Source: Deinococcus ficus
Lineage (GTDB): Bacteria; Deinococcota; Deinococci; Deinococcales; Deinococcaceae
Direction: 5' to 3'
Assembly (NCBI RefSeq): GCF_003444775.1
Contig: NZ_CP021084.1
Span: forward strand, 1-64,000
Length of the DNA: 64,000 nucleotides
Shown: positions 25,493-34,980 of the stretch, in pieces
Position numbering within the stretch: position 1 is the stretch's first letter
How the letters are laid out: each line of letters starts with the position of its first letter
The notes under the pieces: generated by a model
What the model saw: only the letters and a program-made list of their open reading frames with translations
Told to the model about the DNA's origin: nothing
The model's database searches: none
Translations under genes and position numbers: made by a program

Positions 25493-26138
25493 TGTACCCG
25501 CGGAGTGGTACCACGGCAGCCGCTCCGCCGTTCCCGCCTGGCGGTCAGCGGCCGACCACGTCCCGGTCAGCCGGCACATCTTCGCGCTGCTGGGCCTGAG
25601 TGCCAGCGCGGTCCCGGACGTGGCGCTGCGCTACGCCCTGCCTGGCGGCCTGCGCTACCGCCGCGGCGTCAGCGGCGCCAACATCACGCAGATCCGCTAC
25701 GCGCCCCGCCGGCCGCTGTACGTGGGCGTCGACCGCGACCTCAGCGAACACCTCGCCGCGCTGGCCCAGCGCATTCCGGACGTGCGAGACCAGCTCAGCC
25801 ACTGGCTGGCGCATGTCCCGTCCCGCTGCCGGGAGGTCGAGGGCCGCCCCGACGCCCTGCTCGCCGCCCTGGATGACGGGGCGCGGCGGCGCGTGGCACA
25901 GGAACTGCACCAGGACCTTGAACGGGGTGGGCACGACGTGCTGCTTCATCACCACCGGCCGCCCCTGGGACCGCACCGCTACAGCCTGAGCGTGATCTTC
26001 CCGTGGCCGGAGCGCCTTGGTCTTCTCCCTGCGGTCAGCGGGCCCATCCTGTCCCCGGGTCAAGTGGCCCCCGTGTGCGCGTGGCCGCCTGCCGGCTCCC
26101 CCGCGCCCCGGGGACAGGCCGTGCAGGCAAGTCTTTAG
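25473..26138 (+). CDS. Hypothetical protein, 221 aa
   Basis: I chose the GTG at 25473 because GGGAGG lies eight bases upstream, inside the end of the previous gene. The product is mostly soluble, with an acidic-to-basic helical centre (DLSEHLAALAQRIPDVRDQL, residues about 85-104) and a Pro-rich tail (from about residue 190). No domain recognised. The overlap suggests coupling to the gene at 24926. Confidence 0.7.
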   Translation: MWSSRFNVPAEWYHGSRSAVPAWRSAADHVPVSRHIFALLGLSASAVPDVALRYALPGGLRYRRGVSGANITQIRYAPRRPLYVGVDRDLSEHLAALAQRIPDVRDQLSHWLAHVPSRCREVEGRPDALLAALDDGARRRVAQELHQDLERGGHDVLLHHHRPPLGPHRYSLSVIFPWPERLGLLPAVSGPILSPGQVAPVCAWPPAGSPAPRGQAVQASL

Positions 26139-26163
26139 AACTTTTCAGACCTGCTGCTATAGC
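26134..26163 (+). promoter_or_regulatory. Possible promoter
   Basis: TTTAGA (26134-26139) and TATAGC (26158-26163) are separated by 18 bases, in an AT-richer patch 235 bases before the gene at 26398. The long leader in between shows no structure that I can support. Confidence 0.3.
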
Positions 26164-26397
26164 CTGTGCGCCGAGCGGAGGCCTGGAGACGATTGCCAGG
26201 ACGCAGCTGCCTGCACTCCCCACAGGCAGGTCCGGAATCTCCTCACGCCACGCTCCGACCTCCCCCCACCCTCTCCCCCTTCCTTTTGCGCCCGGACCAC
26301 ACTGCCAGGCACGCTGCGCCCGACTACCCACCGGGCCAACTCCGTGCCGGAACCCTGCCTGGCGGCTGTCCCAGACGCAAGTTCCCCAAGGACCTTC

Positions 26398-26670
26398 ATG
26401 AGTCAGCACACGTTTTCGCGCCCGGGACACCATGTCTCGACGGGCTGGAGCCGCAGACAGCGGAACTTCTTCCTCATCATCCGCCGGGGTGACCAGGCGG
26501 TCTACGACCACCGCCTCGACCCGGAAGCGACCCGCGGCGGCCTCAGTCTCGAACAGATCCAGGAGCGCCTCGACGAGCACCGCATCGTCGCCCCCCCAGG
26601 CCTGCTGAACGCCCTTCAAGACGACCTGCTCCACAACCGGGGCGGGCACGAGGAGTGCTGGGACCAGTAG
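26398..26670 (+). CDS. Hypothetical protein, 90 aa
   Basis: AAGGACCTTC precedes the ATG at 26398, a fair ribosome site, and the frame upstream of it is non-coding in character. The protein has a basic N-terminus, a strand-like FFLIIRRGDQAVYDHRLD segment (residues 22-39) and an acidic helix (SLEQIQERLDEH). It is rich in His at the C-terminus. No domain recognised. Confidence 0.65.
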   Translation: MSQHTFSRPGHHVSTGWSRRQRNFFLIIRRGDQAVYDHRLDPEATRGGLSLEQIQERLDEHRIVAPPGLLNALQDDLLHNRGGHEECWDQ

Positions 26671-26828
26671 CCGTCACGGCCGCCACTCCCGTATCACATG
26701 GCCCCCCTGAGGGGGGGCACGTTTGCTCTGGACTTTGAATACAGGATTGGGTCACACTCAGTCACTGTGTGCACCCCCGCCGTTCACCTCCTGGCCACTG
26801 CAGCGGACCGCGGTGACCACTCTGCCTT

Positions 26829-27431
26829 ATGAGCCCGACACGGCGCGTCAACCCGGAACTGCTGACGCCGCTCCCCCTGATCACCGACCAACCTGTTGAC
26901 GGACGGGTCTACCGCCTTCCCGGACTGAACGCCGCCCTGGCCATGAAAGGCAACATCGGCCGCCTGATCACCATGGGCGCCACCTGGAGTGACCGGTACC
27001 ACACCGTGTTCAACGTTCGGCGCAAACTCAACGACCTGGAAATCGAGATTCAGGGCCAGTGGGTGACGATCTCCGAAGGCCGGGTGCAGATCGCCATTCA
27101 GAGCCTGCACGCCCTGCGCCTGCGGGCCCCTGAACTTCCCGGCGACCTGCCCGCCGCGCCGTTCCTGACGCCGCTGTTTCACGAAGACCCCCGTGACGGC
27201 CTCGGCTGGTGGGCGTCGAACGTCACCACCCACCAGGCCACCAACGGCGACATCACCGTCGTCACCTGCGACGTCGTCTTCACCCGCGGCGATGAGGGGT
27301 TCAGCGCCAAATCCACGCTGGTGATGACGCCGGAACCGCCGTACCACATCTACACGTACACGACGCCCAGCGCCCTCGGCCAGCAGGTGCTGCCCGGGAT
27401 CATCGACAGCCTGAACGCACAGAACGACTGA
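26829..27431 (+). CDS. Hypothetical protein, 200 aa
   Basis: A soluble, beta-rich protein (for example LEIEIQGQWVTISEGRVQIA near residues 75-94, and DITVVTCDVVFTRGDEGF near 140). No signal peptide or known domain. The ATG at 26829 has no Shine-Dalgarno site and no obvious -10 box. The gene ends 54 bases before the second STAND regulator, which has its own promoter-like box. Confidence 0.75.
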   Translation: MSPTRRVNPELLTPLPLITDQPVDGRVYRLPGLNAALAMKGNIGRLITMGATWSDRYHTVFNVRRKLNDLEIEIQGQWVTISEGRVQIAIQSLHALRLRAPELPGDLPAAPFLTPLFHEDPRDGLGWWASNVTTHQATNGDITVVTCDVVFTRGDEGFSAKSTLVMTPEPPYHIYTYTTPSALGQQVLPGIIDSLNAQND

Positions 27432-27472
27432 CCCCGCCCCGGCGTGTGACAACAGTGAACGTCCGCGACAGA

Positions 27473-27478
27473 CATACT
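27473..27478 (+). promoter_or_regulatory. -10 box CATACT, leaderless-type
   Basis: CATACT ends seven bases before the ATG at 27486, and there is no Shine-Dalgarno site. GTGACA occurs upstream but at non-canonical spacing. Confidence 0.45.
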
Positions 27479-27485
27479 GCCGGCG

Positions 27486-30400
27486 ATGCCTTCCAGCACG
27501 TCCTCACGGTCTGCGCGGCGGACCATGAGGTTCGTCATCCCAGGTGTGCTCCCGGTCGAGATCGGGCGCGCTGAGCTGCTGAAAGCCCAGAAACACGGCG
27601 TCAAGGTCACACTCCTCTCCGCACCGTCCGGGTACGGCAAGTCGACCGTGCTGGCGCAGTTTGCGCGGCAGGACTCGGGGGCCGTCTGGATCCGCCTGAA
27701 CGAAGAGGCCAAAGACGCCGCGGCGCTCCTGAACGACCTGGCGCACGGCAGTCGGCTGGCCGGCGTGGCCCTGCCTCAGTGGCAGCGCGCCGTGCACACC
27801 GGCACCAGCCGGGCGCAGCTGCTGCGCGCCCTGATCGAGGACGTCAACGCCCACGAGCAGGACCTGTCGTACTGCCTTGACGGCGGCGAGATGCTCAGCA
27901 GTGAATCCGCGCTCCTGCTGTCGTTCTTCGCGGAGCGTCTGGGCGACGGCCACTGTCTGATCCTCGCCCAGCGTGAAGGGTCGGCCTTCGATCTCACCCC
28001 CTTCCAGGAGCGGCAGGAAGGGGTGACCATCACCGCCGACCAGCTGCAGTTCACCGCCGACGACACGGCAGCCGCCGCGCGGCAGCTGGGCACCGCCGCA
28101 CGTTCCGGTGAGCTGCAGACGACCTACCACGGGTGGCCGTGGGGCATCATGCTCGCCCTGCGCACCCAACCCCCGGGCCCGGAGGCCCCCGCCAACGAAC
28201 TGGTCAGCAGCGTCCTGAACGCGCTGCCCGACCGGCTGGCCCGTCAACTCCAGGCGCTGTCCGTCCTCGAATACTGGAGTGACGCCGCGGCCGCCTGCCT
28301 GGACGTGAAATTGCCTGACGGCTGGATCCGCCAGCTGCAGCAGGCCGGCCTGCCCATGACGTCCGTGGGCAAGGGCCGGTACGTGCCGCACGACGTCGTG
28401 CGGGACCGGCTCACCGCCCAGCTGCGCCAGCACCCGGCGCGGTGGCGCAAGCTGCACGCCCGCGCTGCGCAGCTTGCCGAGGTCCAGGACCAGCTGTACA
28501 GCGCCATCCGGCACCACGTGGACGCCGGACAGGCCAAGCGCGCCGTGCGCCTTGCCGAGCAGCTCGTCCCCCGGTGGTACCAGGCGGCCGACTGGCAACT
28601 CGCTGAACGGACCCTCAGCCTCATTCCCCCCACGCATCTCAGTGCCGAACTCCGCTCCATCTACGCCCTGGCCGTTCTGGAAACCGGCGACATCACCCGC
28701 GGCCAGGCGCTGCTCGAAGCGCAGCTCGCGCTGCATCCCACGGCAAGCGTGCATTTCGGACTGGCGCTGGTCGGGCTGCGCACGATGAACCGCCCGCTCA
28801 TGACCCACCACATCGACGCCGGCCTGGCCGTCGCCCGTCACGCCCGCGACCGCATCCAGCTGCTGAGGATCAAGGCGGTGCACCACGAGATGAAGGGTGA
28901 ACTGGCGCAGGCGCTCGAAGCGGCAGAGGAAGCCGTGGAGCGCGCCGAGCGCCTCGGCGACGCCAGCCTGCGCGTGGCGACCCTGTCCGTCAAAGCCCGC
29001 GTGCTTCAGCGCCAAGGGCACCACGAGCTCGCGATGCGCGAGTTCGAACGCAGCTACCAGGCCGGCGTGCAGCTGGGCCTGCCGCACCGGCTGATGCCCG
29101 TCGTCGATCAGCTCGGGGGCCTGTACTCGTACACCGGCCGCACGGCCGAGGCCGCCCGCCTGCTGGAAAGCTCCCTCGTGACCTGCCGGCGCAGCTTCCC
29201 TCTGGCCGCGCCGACCCTCCAGAAGACCCTGGGGCGCACCTACTACCGCCTGGGGCGCATCGGCGACGGGCGGGCCCTGATCTGGGAGGCCTACGGCGAG
29301 TTTCTCCGGCGAGGCCACGTCAACCAGATGATCGACTCCCTGTATCACGTGTACTTCTCCGCCGTCCTCGGGCAGGACCGCGCCCGGGCGCTCGAAGCCT
29401 TCAGCCAGGTCCTGAGCCTGACCGGTGAGGACCGGGCAACGATCGGCGAAGGCCCCTGGGCCACCCTTCAGGAGATGCACGCCTACGCCGCGTACACGGC
29501 CGGAGACCTCGACCGGGCCTTGGCGCACCTGAACAATGCCGCGGCGACCACGCTGGCCTACGCGCAGCGGACGTTCGTGCTGACTGAAGTGCTGCGCGGA
29601 GAGATTCACCGCCGGCAATCCGTGCTCACGGCCGCCGACGCCCGAGCACTGCGCACCGCGCTGGACACGCAACCCGAGGACCTCTGCGACCTCCGCACCC
29701 TCCCAGGGCTGGTCATGCCCCTGCTGCAGCAGTACGTGGCACGGGGCTGGGACGCCGAGTACTTCCAGCGAATGATCACGGAGCTCAACGGAATCGAGCC
29801 CGCCCCGCCCGCCCCGCTGGCACTTCACCTCACAACCTTTGGCACGTTCAAAGTCACCCTGAACGGACACCCCGTCAAACTCGGTCACACTCCGGCCCTC
29901 GAAGCCCTGACCTACTGGCTGCTGCACCCCAACGCCCGACAGGATGAACTGGCCGATCACGTCTGGGGCCACGGCGACCTCAAACGCGCCCGGCAATCCG
30001 CACAGGTCGCCCGCAGCACCATAAATGCCGCCTTCCGCAAAGCCGCGGCGCAGGACGCCCCAGTCATCGGGGACCTGCTGGGCTCCGCCGGACACGGCCG
30101 CCGGAACCCGCAATGGGTCCTGAACCCAGGCGTGCAGCTCGCCAGTGACGTGCAGGCGTTCCTGAACAGCCGCTCAGCCGACGACGTCCTCCGCACGCAC
30201 CCCGACTCGTTCCTGGCCGGAAGCGAAAGCGAATGGGTCGTGCACTACCGCGACGTGCTGCGCATGCACGCCGTCGAGGTGCTCAGAGACGCCGTGAAAA
30301 GCGCTGAGCCCACCACGGCCCTGACCTACCTGGTGCGTGCTGCGGACCTGACTCAGGACCGCGAGGCGTACGAGCGGGTGCAGCGCGCCGCGCAGAGTCT

Positions 30401-30497
30401 CGGGCAGACGCACCTCAGTCACGCGGCGCAGCAGGCGGTCCTCGACCTCGAATGTGGCGAACCGGCCGCACTCGGCACGCGCTGGAACGCCAACTGA
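27486..30497 (+). CDS. STAND ATPase regulator with TPRs and a BTAD-like C-terminus, 1003 aa
   Basis: Same plan as the protein at 10018: a P-loop (SAPSGYGKST, residues 45-54), a MalT-like NTPase and linker, TPR-like repeats through about 330-690, and from ~775 a winged-helix-type entry strand (HLTTFGTFKVTLNGHPVKLG) with BTAD-like helices behind it. STAND regulators couple ligand-driven oligomerisation to transcription control. The two copies share layout but differ widely in sequence, so each probably senses a different signal. No target operon is evident beside it. HU follows after 176 bases. Confidence 0.85.
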   Translation: MPSSTSSRSARRTMRFVIPGVLPVEIGRAELLKAQKHGVKVTLLSAPSGYGKSTVLAQFARQDSGAVWIRLNEEAKDAAALLNDLAHGSRLAGVALPQWQRAVHTGTSRAQLLRALIEDVNAHEQDLSYCLDGGEMLSSESALLLSFFAERLGDGHCLILAQREGSAFDLTPFQERQEGVTITADQLQFTADDTAAAARQLGTAARSGELQTTYHGWPWGIMLALRTQPPGPEAPANELVSSVLNALPDRLARQLQALSVLEYWSDAAAACLDVKLPDGWIRQLQQAGLPMTSVGKGRYVPHDVVRDRLTAQLRQHPARWRKLHARAAQLAEVQDQLYSAIRHHVDAGQAKRAVRLAEQLVPRWYQAADWQLAERTLSLIPPTHLSAELRSIYALAVLETGDITRGQALLEAQLALHPTASVHFGLALVGLRTMNRPLMTHHIDAGLAVARHARDRIQLLRIKAVHHEMKGELAQALEAAEEAVERAERLGDASLRVATLSVKARVLQRQGHHELAMREFERSYQAGVQLGLPHRLMPVVDQLGGLYSYTGRTAEAARLLESSLVTCRRSFPLAAPTLQKTLGRTYYRLGRIGDGRALIWEAYGEFLRRGHVNQMIDSLYHVYFSAVLGQDRARALEAFSQVLSLTGEDRATIGEGPWATLQEMHAYAAYTAGDLDRALAHLNNAAATTLAYAQRTFVLTEVLRGEIHRRQSVLTAADARALRTALDTQPEDLCDLRTLPGLVMPLLQQYVARGWDAEYFQRMITELNGIEPAPPAPLALHLTTFGTFKVTLNGHPVKLGHTPALEALTYWLLHPNARQDELADHVWGHGDLKRARQSAQVARSTINAAFRKAAAQDAPVIGDLLGSAGHGRRNPQWVLNPGVQLASDVQAFLNSRSADDVLRTHPDSFLAGSESEWVVHYRDVLRMHAVEVLRDAVKSAEPTTALTYLVRAADLTQDREAYERVQRAAQSLGQTHLSHAAQQAVLDLECGEPAALGTRWNAN

Positions 30498-30572
30498 CCC
30501 CTGCCACGCTCCGCGCCCATAAGGCATCTTGTGTGCGTAACGCCACCCAACTGCACCGATGCTTGAACAGCG

Positions 30573-30594
30573 TTCACCCTGACCCTGTCAGGGT
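30573..30594 (+). promoter_or_regulatory. TTCACC hairpin
   Basis: TTC then an 8-bp stem (ACCCTGAC with GTCAGGGT, loop CCT), 79 bases before the HU start codon. Confidence 0.45.
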
Positions 30595-30673
30595 CGGCGT
30601 CGAATTGGGTGTCCCACACCCGTGCCCGGGCCCACCGCACAGATGATCAGTCCCAGGCACAAAAGGAGAGTAG

Positions 30674-31009
30674 ATGACTGGAAAGAGCACGAAGGGAGCC
30701 GCTGCCCAGGGAGCGAGCCGCAAGGAGCAGGACACAAAAGTCGCCAAGGCGCAGATCGTCGAGCAGATGGCTGGAGCGTCTGGCCTGACGAAGAAGCAGG
30801 CCGGAGACGCGTTCGACACGGTCATCGACTCCATCGTCGGCAGCCTGCGCGACGGTAAGAGTGTCGGCCTGCCGCGCCTGGGCACCCTGAGCGTCCGGGC
30901 CACCGCCGAACGCACGGGCGTCCGTCCTGGCACCAGCGAGAAGATCCTCATTCCCGCAGGCAAGAAGGTCGCCTTCAAAGTGGCGGCCGACCTCAAGAGC
31001 ACCCTGTAA
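30674..31009 (+). CDS. hup: HU-family DNA-binding protein with N-terminal extension, 111 aa
   Basis: A histone-like nucleoid protein that bends DNA as a dimer. The HU core starts near residue 23 ([25 protein letters not shown]) and shows the usual [29 protein letters not shown] region, in which the arm and the conserved Arg/Pro lie. A Lys/Ala/Ser-rich N-terminal tail of ~22 residues precedes it, like the tail described for Deinococcus HU. AAAAGGAGAGTAG gives a strong ribosome site, and a classic terminator follows. As a second-replicon copy it may complement the chromosomal HU. Length is slightly above the usual 90. Confidence 0.93.
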   Translation: MTGKSTKGAAAQGASRKEQDTKVAKAQIVEQMAGASGLTKKQAGDAFDTVIDSIVGSLRDGKSVGLPRLGTLSVRATAERTGVRPGTSEKILIPAGKKVAFKVAADLKSTL

Positions 31010-31025
31010 CCCCCACGCAGCATCG

Positions 31026-31059
31026 AAGGGGAGAACCACATCTCAGTGGTTCTCCCCTT
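31026..31059 (+). terminator. Rho-independent terminator of the HU gene
   Basis: A perfect 14-bp stem (31026-31039 with 31046-31059) followed by a run of five T: the best classical terminator in the window. Confidence 0.9.
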
Positions 31060-31142
31060 TTTCATGGGCATCCGTCCCGGTCCGGTGCCGTGAGGCACGC
31101 GGCCGGGAACAACCGCCTGGAGACGGTGCAGTCCGGCTCGGT

Positions 31143-31162
31143 CACCCACGCGCACGTAAATT
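31143..31162 (+). promoter_or_regulatory. CACCCA-type promoter, leaderless
   Basis: CACCCA (31143-31148) is 14 bases before TAAATT (31157-31162); the ATG at 31169 follows six bases later with no Shine-Dalgarno site. Confidence 0.5.
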
Positions 31163-31168
31163 GATCCC

Positions 31169-31831
31169 ATGCACCATGTCCAGCGGGTTACCTCATTCAC
31201 GGCACAGCGCGAACCGCTGGAGGGGCCAGTCACCAAACTCGGAGGCCAGCCAGTATGGATGCAGGAGGCCGAGTGGCCGATCAGCCCCCACACCGGCCGC
31301 CCCCTGCGCTTCCTGGGTCAGATCGACCTGCACCCCACCGCCCTGAACCAACACGACGTCGCCTACATCTTCTTCGAACCCTTCGACGCCCAGACCCAGA
31401 CCTACCTCGAGGACAACTGCGCAGTCATCCTTCAGAAGCGCCAGCCGACCAGCACGCCCGGCCCGACCGGCCCCTGTTACTCCGAGGTGAGCTACCTCCT
31501 CGAAACGGCCCCCCAGGTCGAACCGCACTGGCGGGCCGTCGAGGACCAGTACAACCTGTGCGACGGACCGGGGCAGCTCAGCTACGAGATGGTGCAGCAG
31601 CTGTACGCCGTTCCGAAGATCGGTGGAACCCCGATCAGCGACGCGACGGACTACAGCACGGCCCTGTCCGAAAAGGACTGGTTCCTGCTGCTGCAGCTGC
31701 CCGAGCGGGGCACCCACGCCGGGCAGCCGTACGACACGCCGTTCGAAGTGAACTACGGCGTGGAAGGGTGCGGGTACATCTTCTTCAACGCCAAAGAGCG
31801 TCTGGTCTTCAGCGACTTCTTCAGCTACTAA
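31169..31831 (+). CDS. DUF1963/YwqG-like protein, 220 aa
   Basis: Residues 22-56 (TKLGGQPVWMQEAEWP, then GRPLRFLGQIDL) match the opening of DUF1963, where G-G-x-P is followed by W-P and an FxxQIDL strand. YIFFEPF, WFLLLQLP and GYIFFNAKE are the later strands of that fold. The family is widespread, cytosolic and of unknown function. A second gene for a small membrane protein starts ten bases after the stop. Length fits the family. Confidence 0.75.
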   Translation: MHHVQRVTSFTAQREPLEGPVTKLGGQPVWMQEAEWPISPHTGRPLRFLGQIDLHPTALNQHDVAYIFFEPFDAQTQTYLEDNCAVILQKRQPTSTPGPTGPCYSEVSYLLETAPQVEPHWRAVEDQYNLCDGPGQLSYEMVQQLYAVPKIGGTPISDATDYSTALSEKDWFLLLQLPERGTHAGQPYDTPFEVNYGVEGCGYIFFNAKERLVFSDFFSY

Positions 31832-31841
31832 ACTGCGATCC

Positions 31842-32159
31842 ATGGCAGACCTGGCCGCGCTGATCGCCGCCGCCCTCCTGGCGACCGTCAGCGCGGCCGT
31901 GCTCTGGCGCAATCTGGATTTCCTGACCGGGAAACCCAAAGTAGGCGCCCGCAAGTTCGTGCAGACGCTCAAACTTCAGGGCCCGCAGAACACGCTGCTG
32001 GCCATTCTCGCCCTCGCTGCCCTGATCACCGCGCAGGTGCTCTACCACCGCAGCGGCGCCCTCAGCCTGCTGCTGTGCGCCGCCGCGCTGTGCCTCCTCA
32101 CTGCCCTGGCCTTCATCGGCCTGCAGGTTCAGGAGCACCGCGACCCCGACGACTCGTGA
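31842..32159 (+). CDS. Small membrane protein, 105 aa
   Basis: Three membrane segments are visible: LAALIAAALLATVSAAVLW (4-22), NTLLAILALAALITAQVLY (50-68) and LSLLLCAAALCLLTALAFIG (75-94). Between the first and second lies a basic loop (TGKPKVGARKFVQTLK). No domain recognised. It starts ten bases after the DUF1963-like gene and is likely in the same transcript. Confidence 0.75.
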   Translation: MADLAALIAAALLATVSAAVLWRNLDFLTGKPKVGARKFVQTLKLQGPQNTLLAILALAALITAQVLYHRSGALSLLLCAAALCLLTALAFIGLQVQEHRDPDDS

Positions 32160-32288
32160 CGCCGGTCTGTCCCCACGCCCGACACGAACCCTGCGACGCC
32201 CGGCGTCGCCATGCCTTGCTGATTCAGGTCCCGCCTGGGCTTCCCGTCAAGTGATCCCGCGCCTGGTACTGCAGCCGGACTGCGGCCC

Positions 32289-34709
32289 TCACTGCTCAGG
32301 CGACACGGGCCACCCGGGGCGCACGGGCATAAGTTCATGCGCTGGTGCCGGCCGAGCGAACAGGTACCCCTGCACCCCGTCGCAGTGCAGGGCCTGCACC
32401 ATGGCGAGCTGCTCTGAGGTTTCCACCCCCTCGGCGATCACCTTCAGGCCGAAGGCGTGCGCGAGCGAAACAATCGCGCCGACCATCACCTCCGCGCTGT
32501 CTCCCTGAACGAACGAGCGGTCGATCTTCAACACGTCGATGGGCAGCGTCTTCAGGAGTCCGAGGCTGCTGTACCCGGTGCCGAAGTCGTCCAGGGCAAT
32601 CCGGATACCCAGGGCCCGCAGGTCATGCAGGAGCACGGCCGCAGCCTCCGGGTTGCGCAGCACGACCCGTTCGGTGAGCTCCAGAATCAACAGGCGCGGG
32701 TCCAGGCCGCTTTCCGCCAGGGCGTCCCGGACGATGGCCACGAAGTCCGGCTGTTCGAACTGCCGCGCGCTTACGTTCACGCTCATGGTCAATGCCTGGC
32801 CGCGCCCCTGCCATGCGGCCGCCTGACGGCACGCCTCGCCCAGCACCCAAGTGCCTATCGGCACGATCAGGCCGGTGTCCTCCGCCACGGGAATGAATTT
32901 TCCCGGAGAGACCAGGCCCTGCTGTGGGTGCGCCCAGCGGACGAGGGCCTCGAACCCCTGTGGCTGCCCACTCACGGCCTCGACCACGGGCTGGTAGTGC
33001 ACAAGGAGCTCTCCAGTCGTCAGCGCGGCGCGCAGGTCGCGGTCCAGGATGAGACGCTGTGCGGACTCGCTGTCCATCCCCGCCTCGTACGTCCGGACGC
33101 GGTTCCGCCCGGACTGTTTGGCGCGGTACATGGCGATGTCCGTGTGTTTCTGCAGGGCCGTCACGTCCCGGCCGTCCTGTGGGGCGACAGCCACGCCGAT
33201 CGACGCGGTGACGTGCAGGGTGTGCCCGTCCACGTCGAACGGCGCCGCCAGACTGGTCAGGATGGCCTTTGAGAGGCGCTCGGCCTCCTCTGCCGCGAGT
33301 CCGCGGAGGGTCACGAAAAATTCGTCGCCGCCCGTGCGGGCCACCATTCCACTGCCGGGTACCGCGGCCCGCAACCGTCGGGCGACCTGCTGCAGCAGAC
33401 GGTCACCAACAGTGTGGCCAAGGGCGTCGTTCACGGCCTTGAAGTGGTCCAGGTCGATGAACAGCACTCCGAGGGGCGCGTCCCCCGCTTCGGCGAGGCG
33501 CCGGTCAAGTTCCGCCTGGAACTGCGCGCGGCCCGGCAGGCCTGTCAGGGGGTCCTGGTGTGCCTGCTCGGCCTGAGCGGCGAGGTGCCGCTGCGCTGCA
33601 GTGAGTTCTTCTGACATGCGGGACAGTTCCGCCGTCCGCGCCTGCTCCGCCTGTGCTTCCCGGGCTTGCATCTCGGTGTGCAGCTGCACGCTGAGCACCC
33701 GCGCCTTGCGGTCGAGGTCCTGCACGCGGCGCCGGCTGTCCAGAACCCGCGCCTCCCGGCTGAGCCTGAAGGCGCGCTCCCATTCGTTCCTGCGGGCGTA
33801 CAGCTCACTGAGGTGACCCAGGATGAGGCGCTCCTGCGTGGCACTGTGGTCACTTCGCGCGGCCACGAGGGCCTGTTCGAGCAGGGCCTCCGCCCCGTCC
33901 AGCTGACCACTTTCGAGCAGCGCGTGTCCCTGGGTGAGGTGGAAATGCGTCAACTGCTCGCGGGTGGCGGCCTGCTCGGCGAGCCCCCGCACATGGTCGC
34001 CCAGGAGAGCGGCCCGGGCGGCCCGGCCCGTGGCGGTCAGGCTGGCCATGACATTCAGTTGCAGCACCAGCTCGTGCCGGGTCAGGCCCTGGGTCTGGAT
34101 GAACGGCAGGAAGGCCGCGGCGGTCTCCAGAACCTCCTCATAGCGGCCGAGTTCGTGCAGGGCGAACACGATATCCACGGCGCAGGAGGCCTGCAGGGGC
34201 ACGTGCCCGGCCCGCTCGGCCAGCAGCCGCATCTCCCGGAACGTCTGGAGGGCCAGTTGATAATCGCCGAGGTCCGCCTGGACCTGACCGATGTTCCCGA
34301 GCGCGCGGGCCTCCCCAGCGTCGTCTCCGTGTGCCTGGGCGACGTGCAGGCTGTTGAGGTAATGCTCCATCGCTTCCCCGTACTGACCTTGTTCGCGGGC
34401 GACGAGACCAAGCCCGTTCAGAGCGCGGGCTTCCGTGACGCCATCACCGACATCCACGGCCGTGTCACGGCCTTGCGTGAAGGCGTCGAGCGCCCCGGGA
34501 ACATCTCCGCGGGCCAGATAGGCCCCCCCGAGCAGCGTCAGCGTGCGCGCCATGCCGCATTGATCTTCCTGCTCCTGGACGAGCTGAAAGATGCCCTGGA
34601 GCAGAACGGTCGCCTGCAGGGGATCGGTGAGAATAAGTCGATCCGCGGCATCCAGTCTCGCCTGCCAGGGGGACGAGGGCGCTCGTGTTGGCCCGGGGAT
34701 GTCAAGCAC
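32289..34709 (-). CDS. TPR-GGDEF-EAL cyclic-di-GMP enzyme, 806 aa
   Basis: A predicted c-di-GMP enzyme with both synthesis and breakdown domains. The N-terminal ~320 residues are TPR-like repeats (for example ALNGLGLVAREQGQYGEA). A coiled linker and a GGDEF domain follow, intact at ARTGGDEFFV with DPLTGLPGRAQF ahead, then an EAL domain, intact at FEALVRW with DDFGTGYSSLGLLKTLPID. No RxxD inhibition site stands before GGDEF. Both activities are therefore possible, and TPRs suggest control by a partner. The GTG at 34709 was chosen because TATCGT lies five bases upstream; the frame opens to 34862 but into the divergent promoter region. Confidence 0.9.
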   Translation of the reverse strand: MLDIPGPTRAPSSPWQARLDAADRLILTDPLQATVLLQGIFQLVQEQEDQCGMARTLTLLGGAYLARGDVPGALDAFTQGRDTAVDVGDGVTEARALNGLGLVAREQGQYGEAMEHYLNSLHVAQAHGDDAGEARALGNIGQVQADLGDYQLALQTFREMRLLAERAGHVPLQASCAVDIVFALHELGRYEEVLETAAAFLPFIQTQGLTRHELVLQLNVMASLTATGRAARAALLGDHVRGLAEQAATREQLTHFHLTQGHALLESGQLDGAEALLEQALVAARSDHSATQERLILGHLSELYARRNEWERAFRLSREARVLDSRRRVQDLDRKARVLSVQLHTEMQAREAQAEQARTAELSRMSEELTAAQRHLAAQAEQAHQDPLTGLPGRAQFQAELDRRLAEAGDAPLGVLFIDLDHFKAVNDALGHTVGDRLLQQVARRLRAAVPGSGMVARTGGDEFFVTLRGLAAEEAERLSKAILTSLAAPFDVDGHTLHVTASIGVAVAPQDGRDVTALQKHTDIAMYRAKQSGRNRVRTYEAGMDSESAQRLILDRDLRAALTTGELLVHYQPVVEAVSGQPQGFEALVRWAHPQQGLVSPGKFIPVAEDTGLIVPIGTWVLGEACRQAAAWQGRGQALTMSVNVSARQFEQPDFVAIVRDALAESGLDPRLLILELTERVVLRNPEAAAVLLHDLRALGIRIALDDFGTGYSSLGLLKTLPIDVLKIDRSFVQGDSAEVMVGAIVSLAHAFGLKVIAEGVETSEQLAMVQALHCDGVQGYLFARPAPAHELMPVRPGWPVSPEQ

Positions 34710-34889
34710 ACCCGACGATAGACCGTCCTGCCTGACAAAATCGCAGTCCGGTCTGACTTTGATGGGGGGGCACGGGATGGGAGAGCAGGTCGAGTCCGCC
34801 GTCCCGCCGTGGTCAGAGGCGCCCGCGAGGAGTGCCGGTTGCTCAGGCGGCCTGGCCATCAAGGCGGGGAGGCCCTTCGGTACAATGGA

Positions 34890-34895
34890 TTCGTA
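34890..34895 (+). promoter_or_regulatory. -10 box TACAAT
   Basis: TACAAT, 85 bases before the ATG at 34981, in the divergent region between the GGDEF-EAL gene and the coiled-coil membrane gene. No -35 box is obvious. Confidence 0.4.
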
Positions 34896-34980
34896 CGTTT
34901 GTCACAATGTGCACCCCAGTCCTCCCTCTTGCCTGCTGACGCCCGATCCAGTGCTGGAGGGACGAATCAGGAGAGGTCGT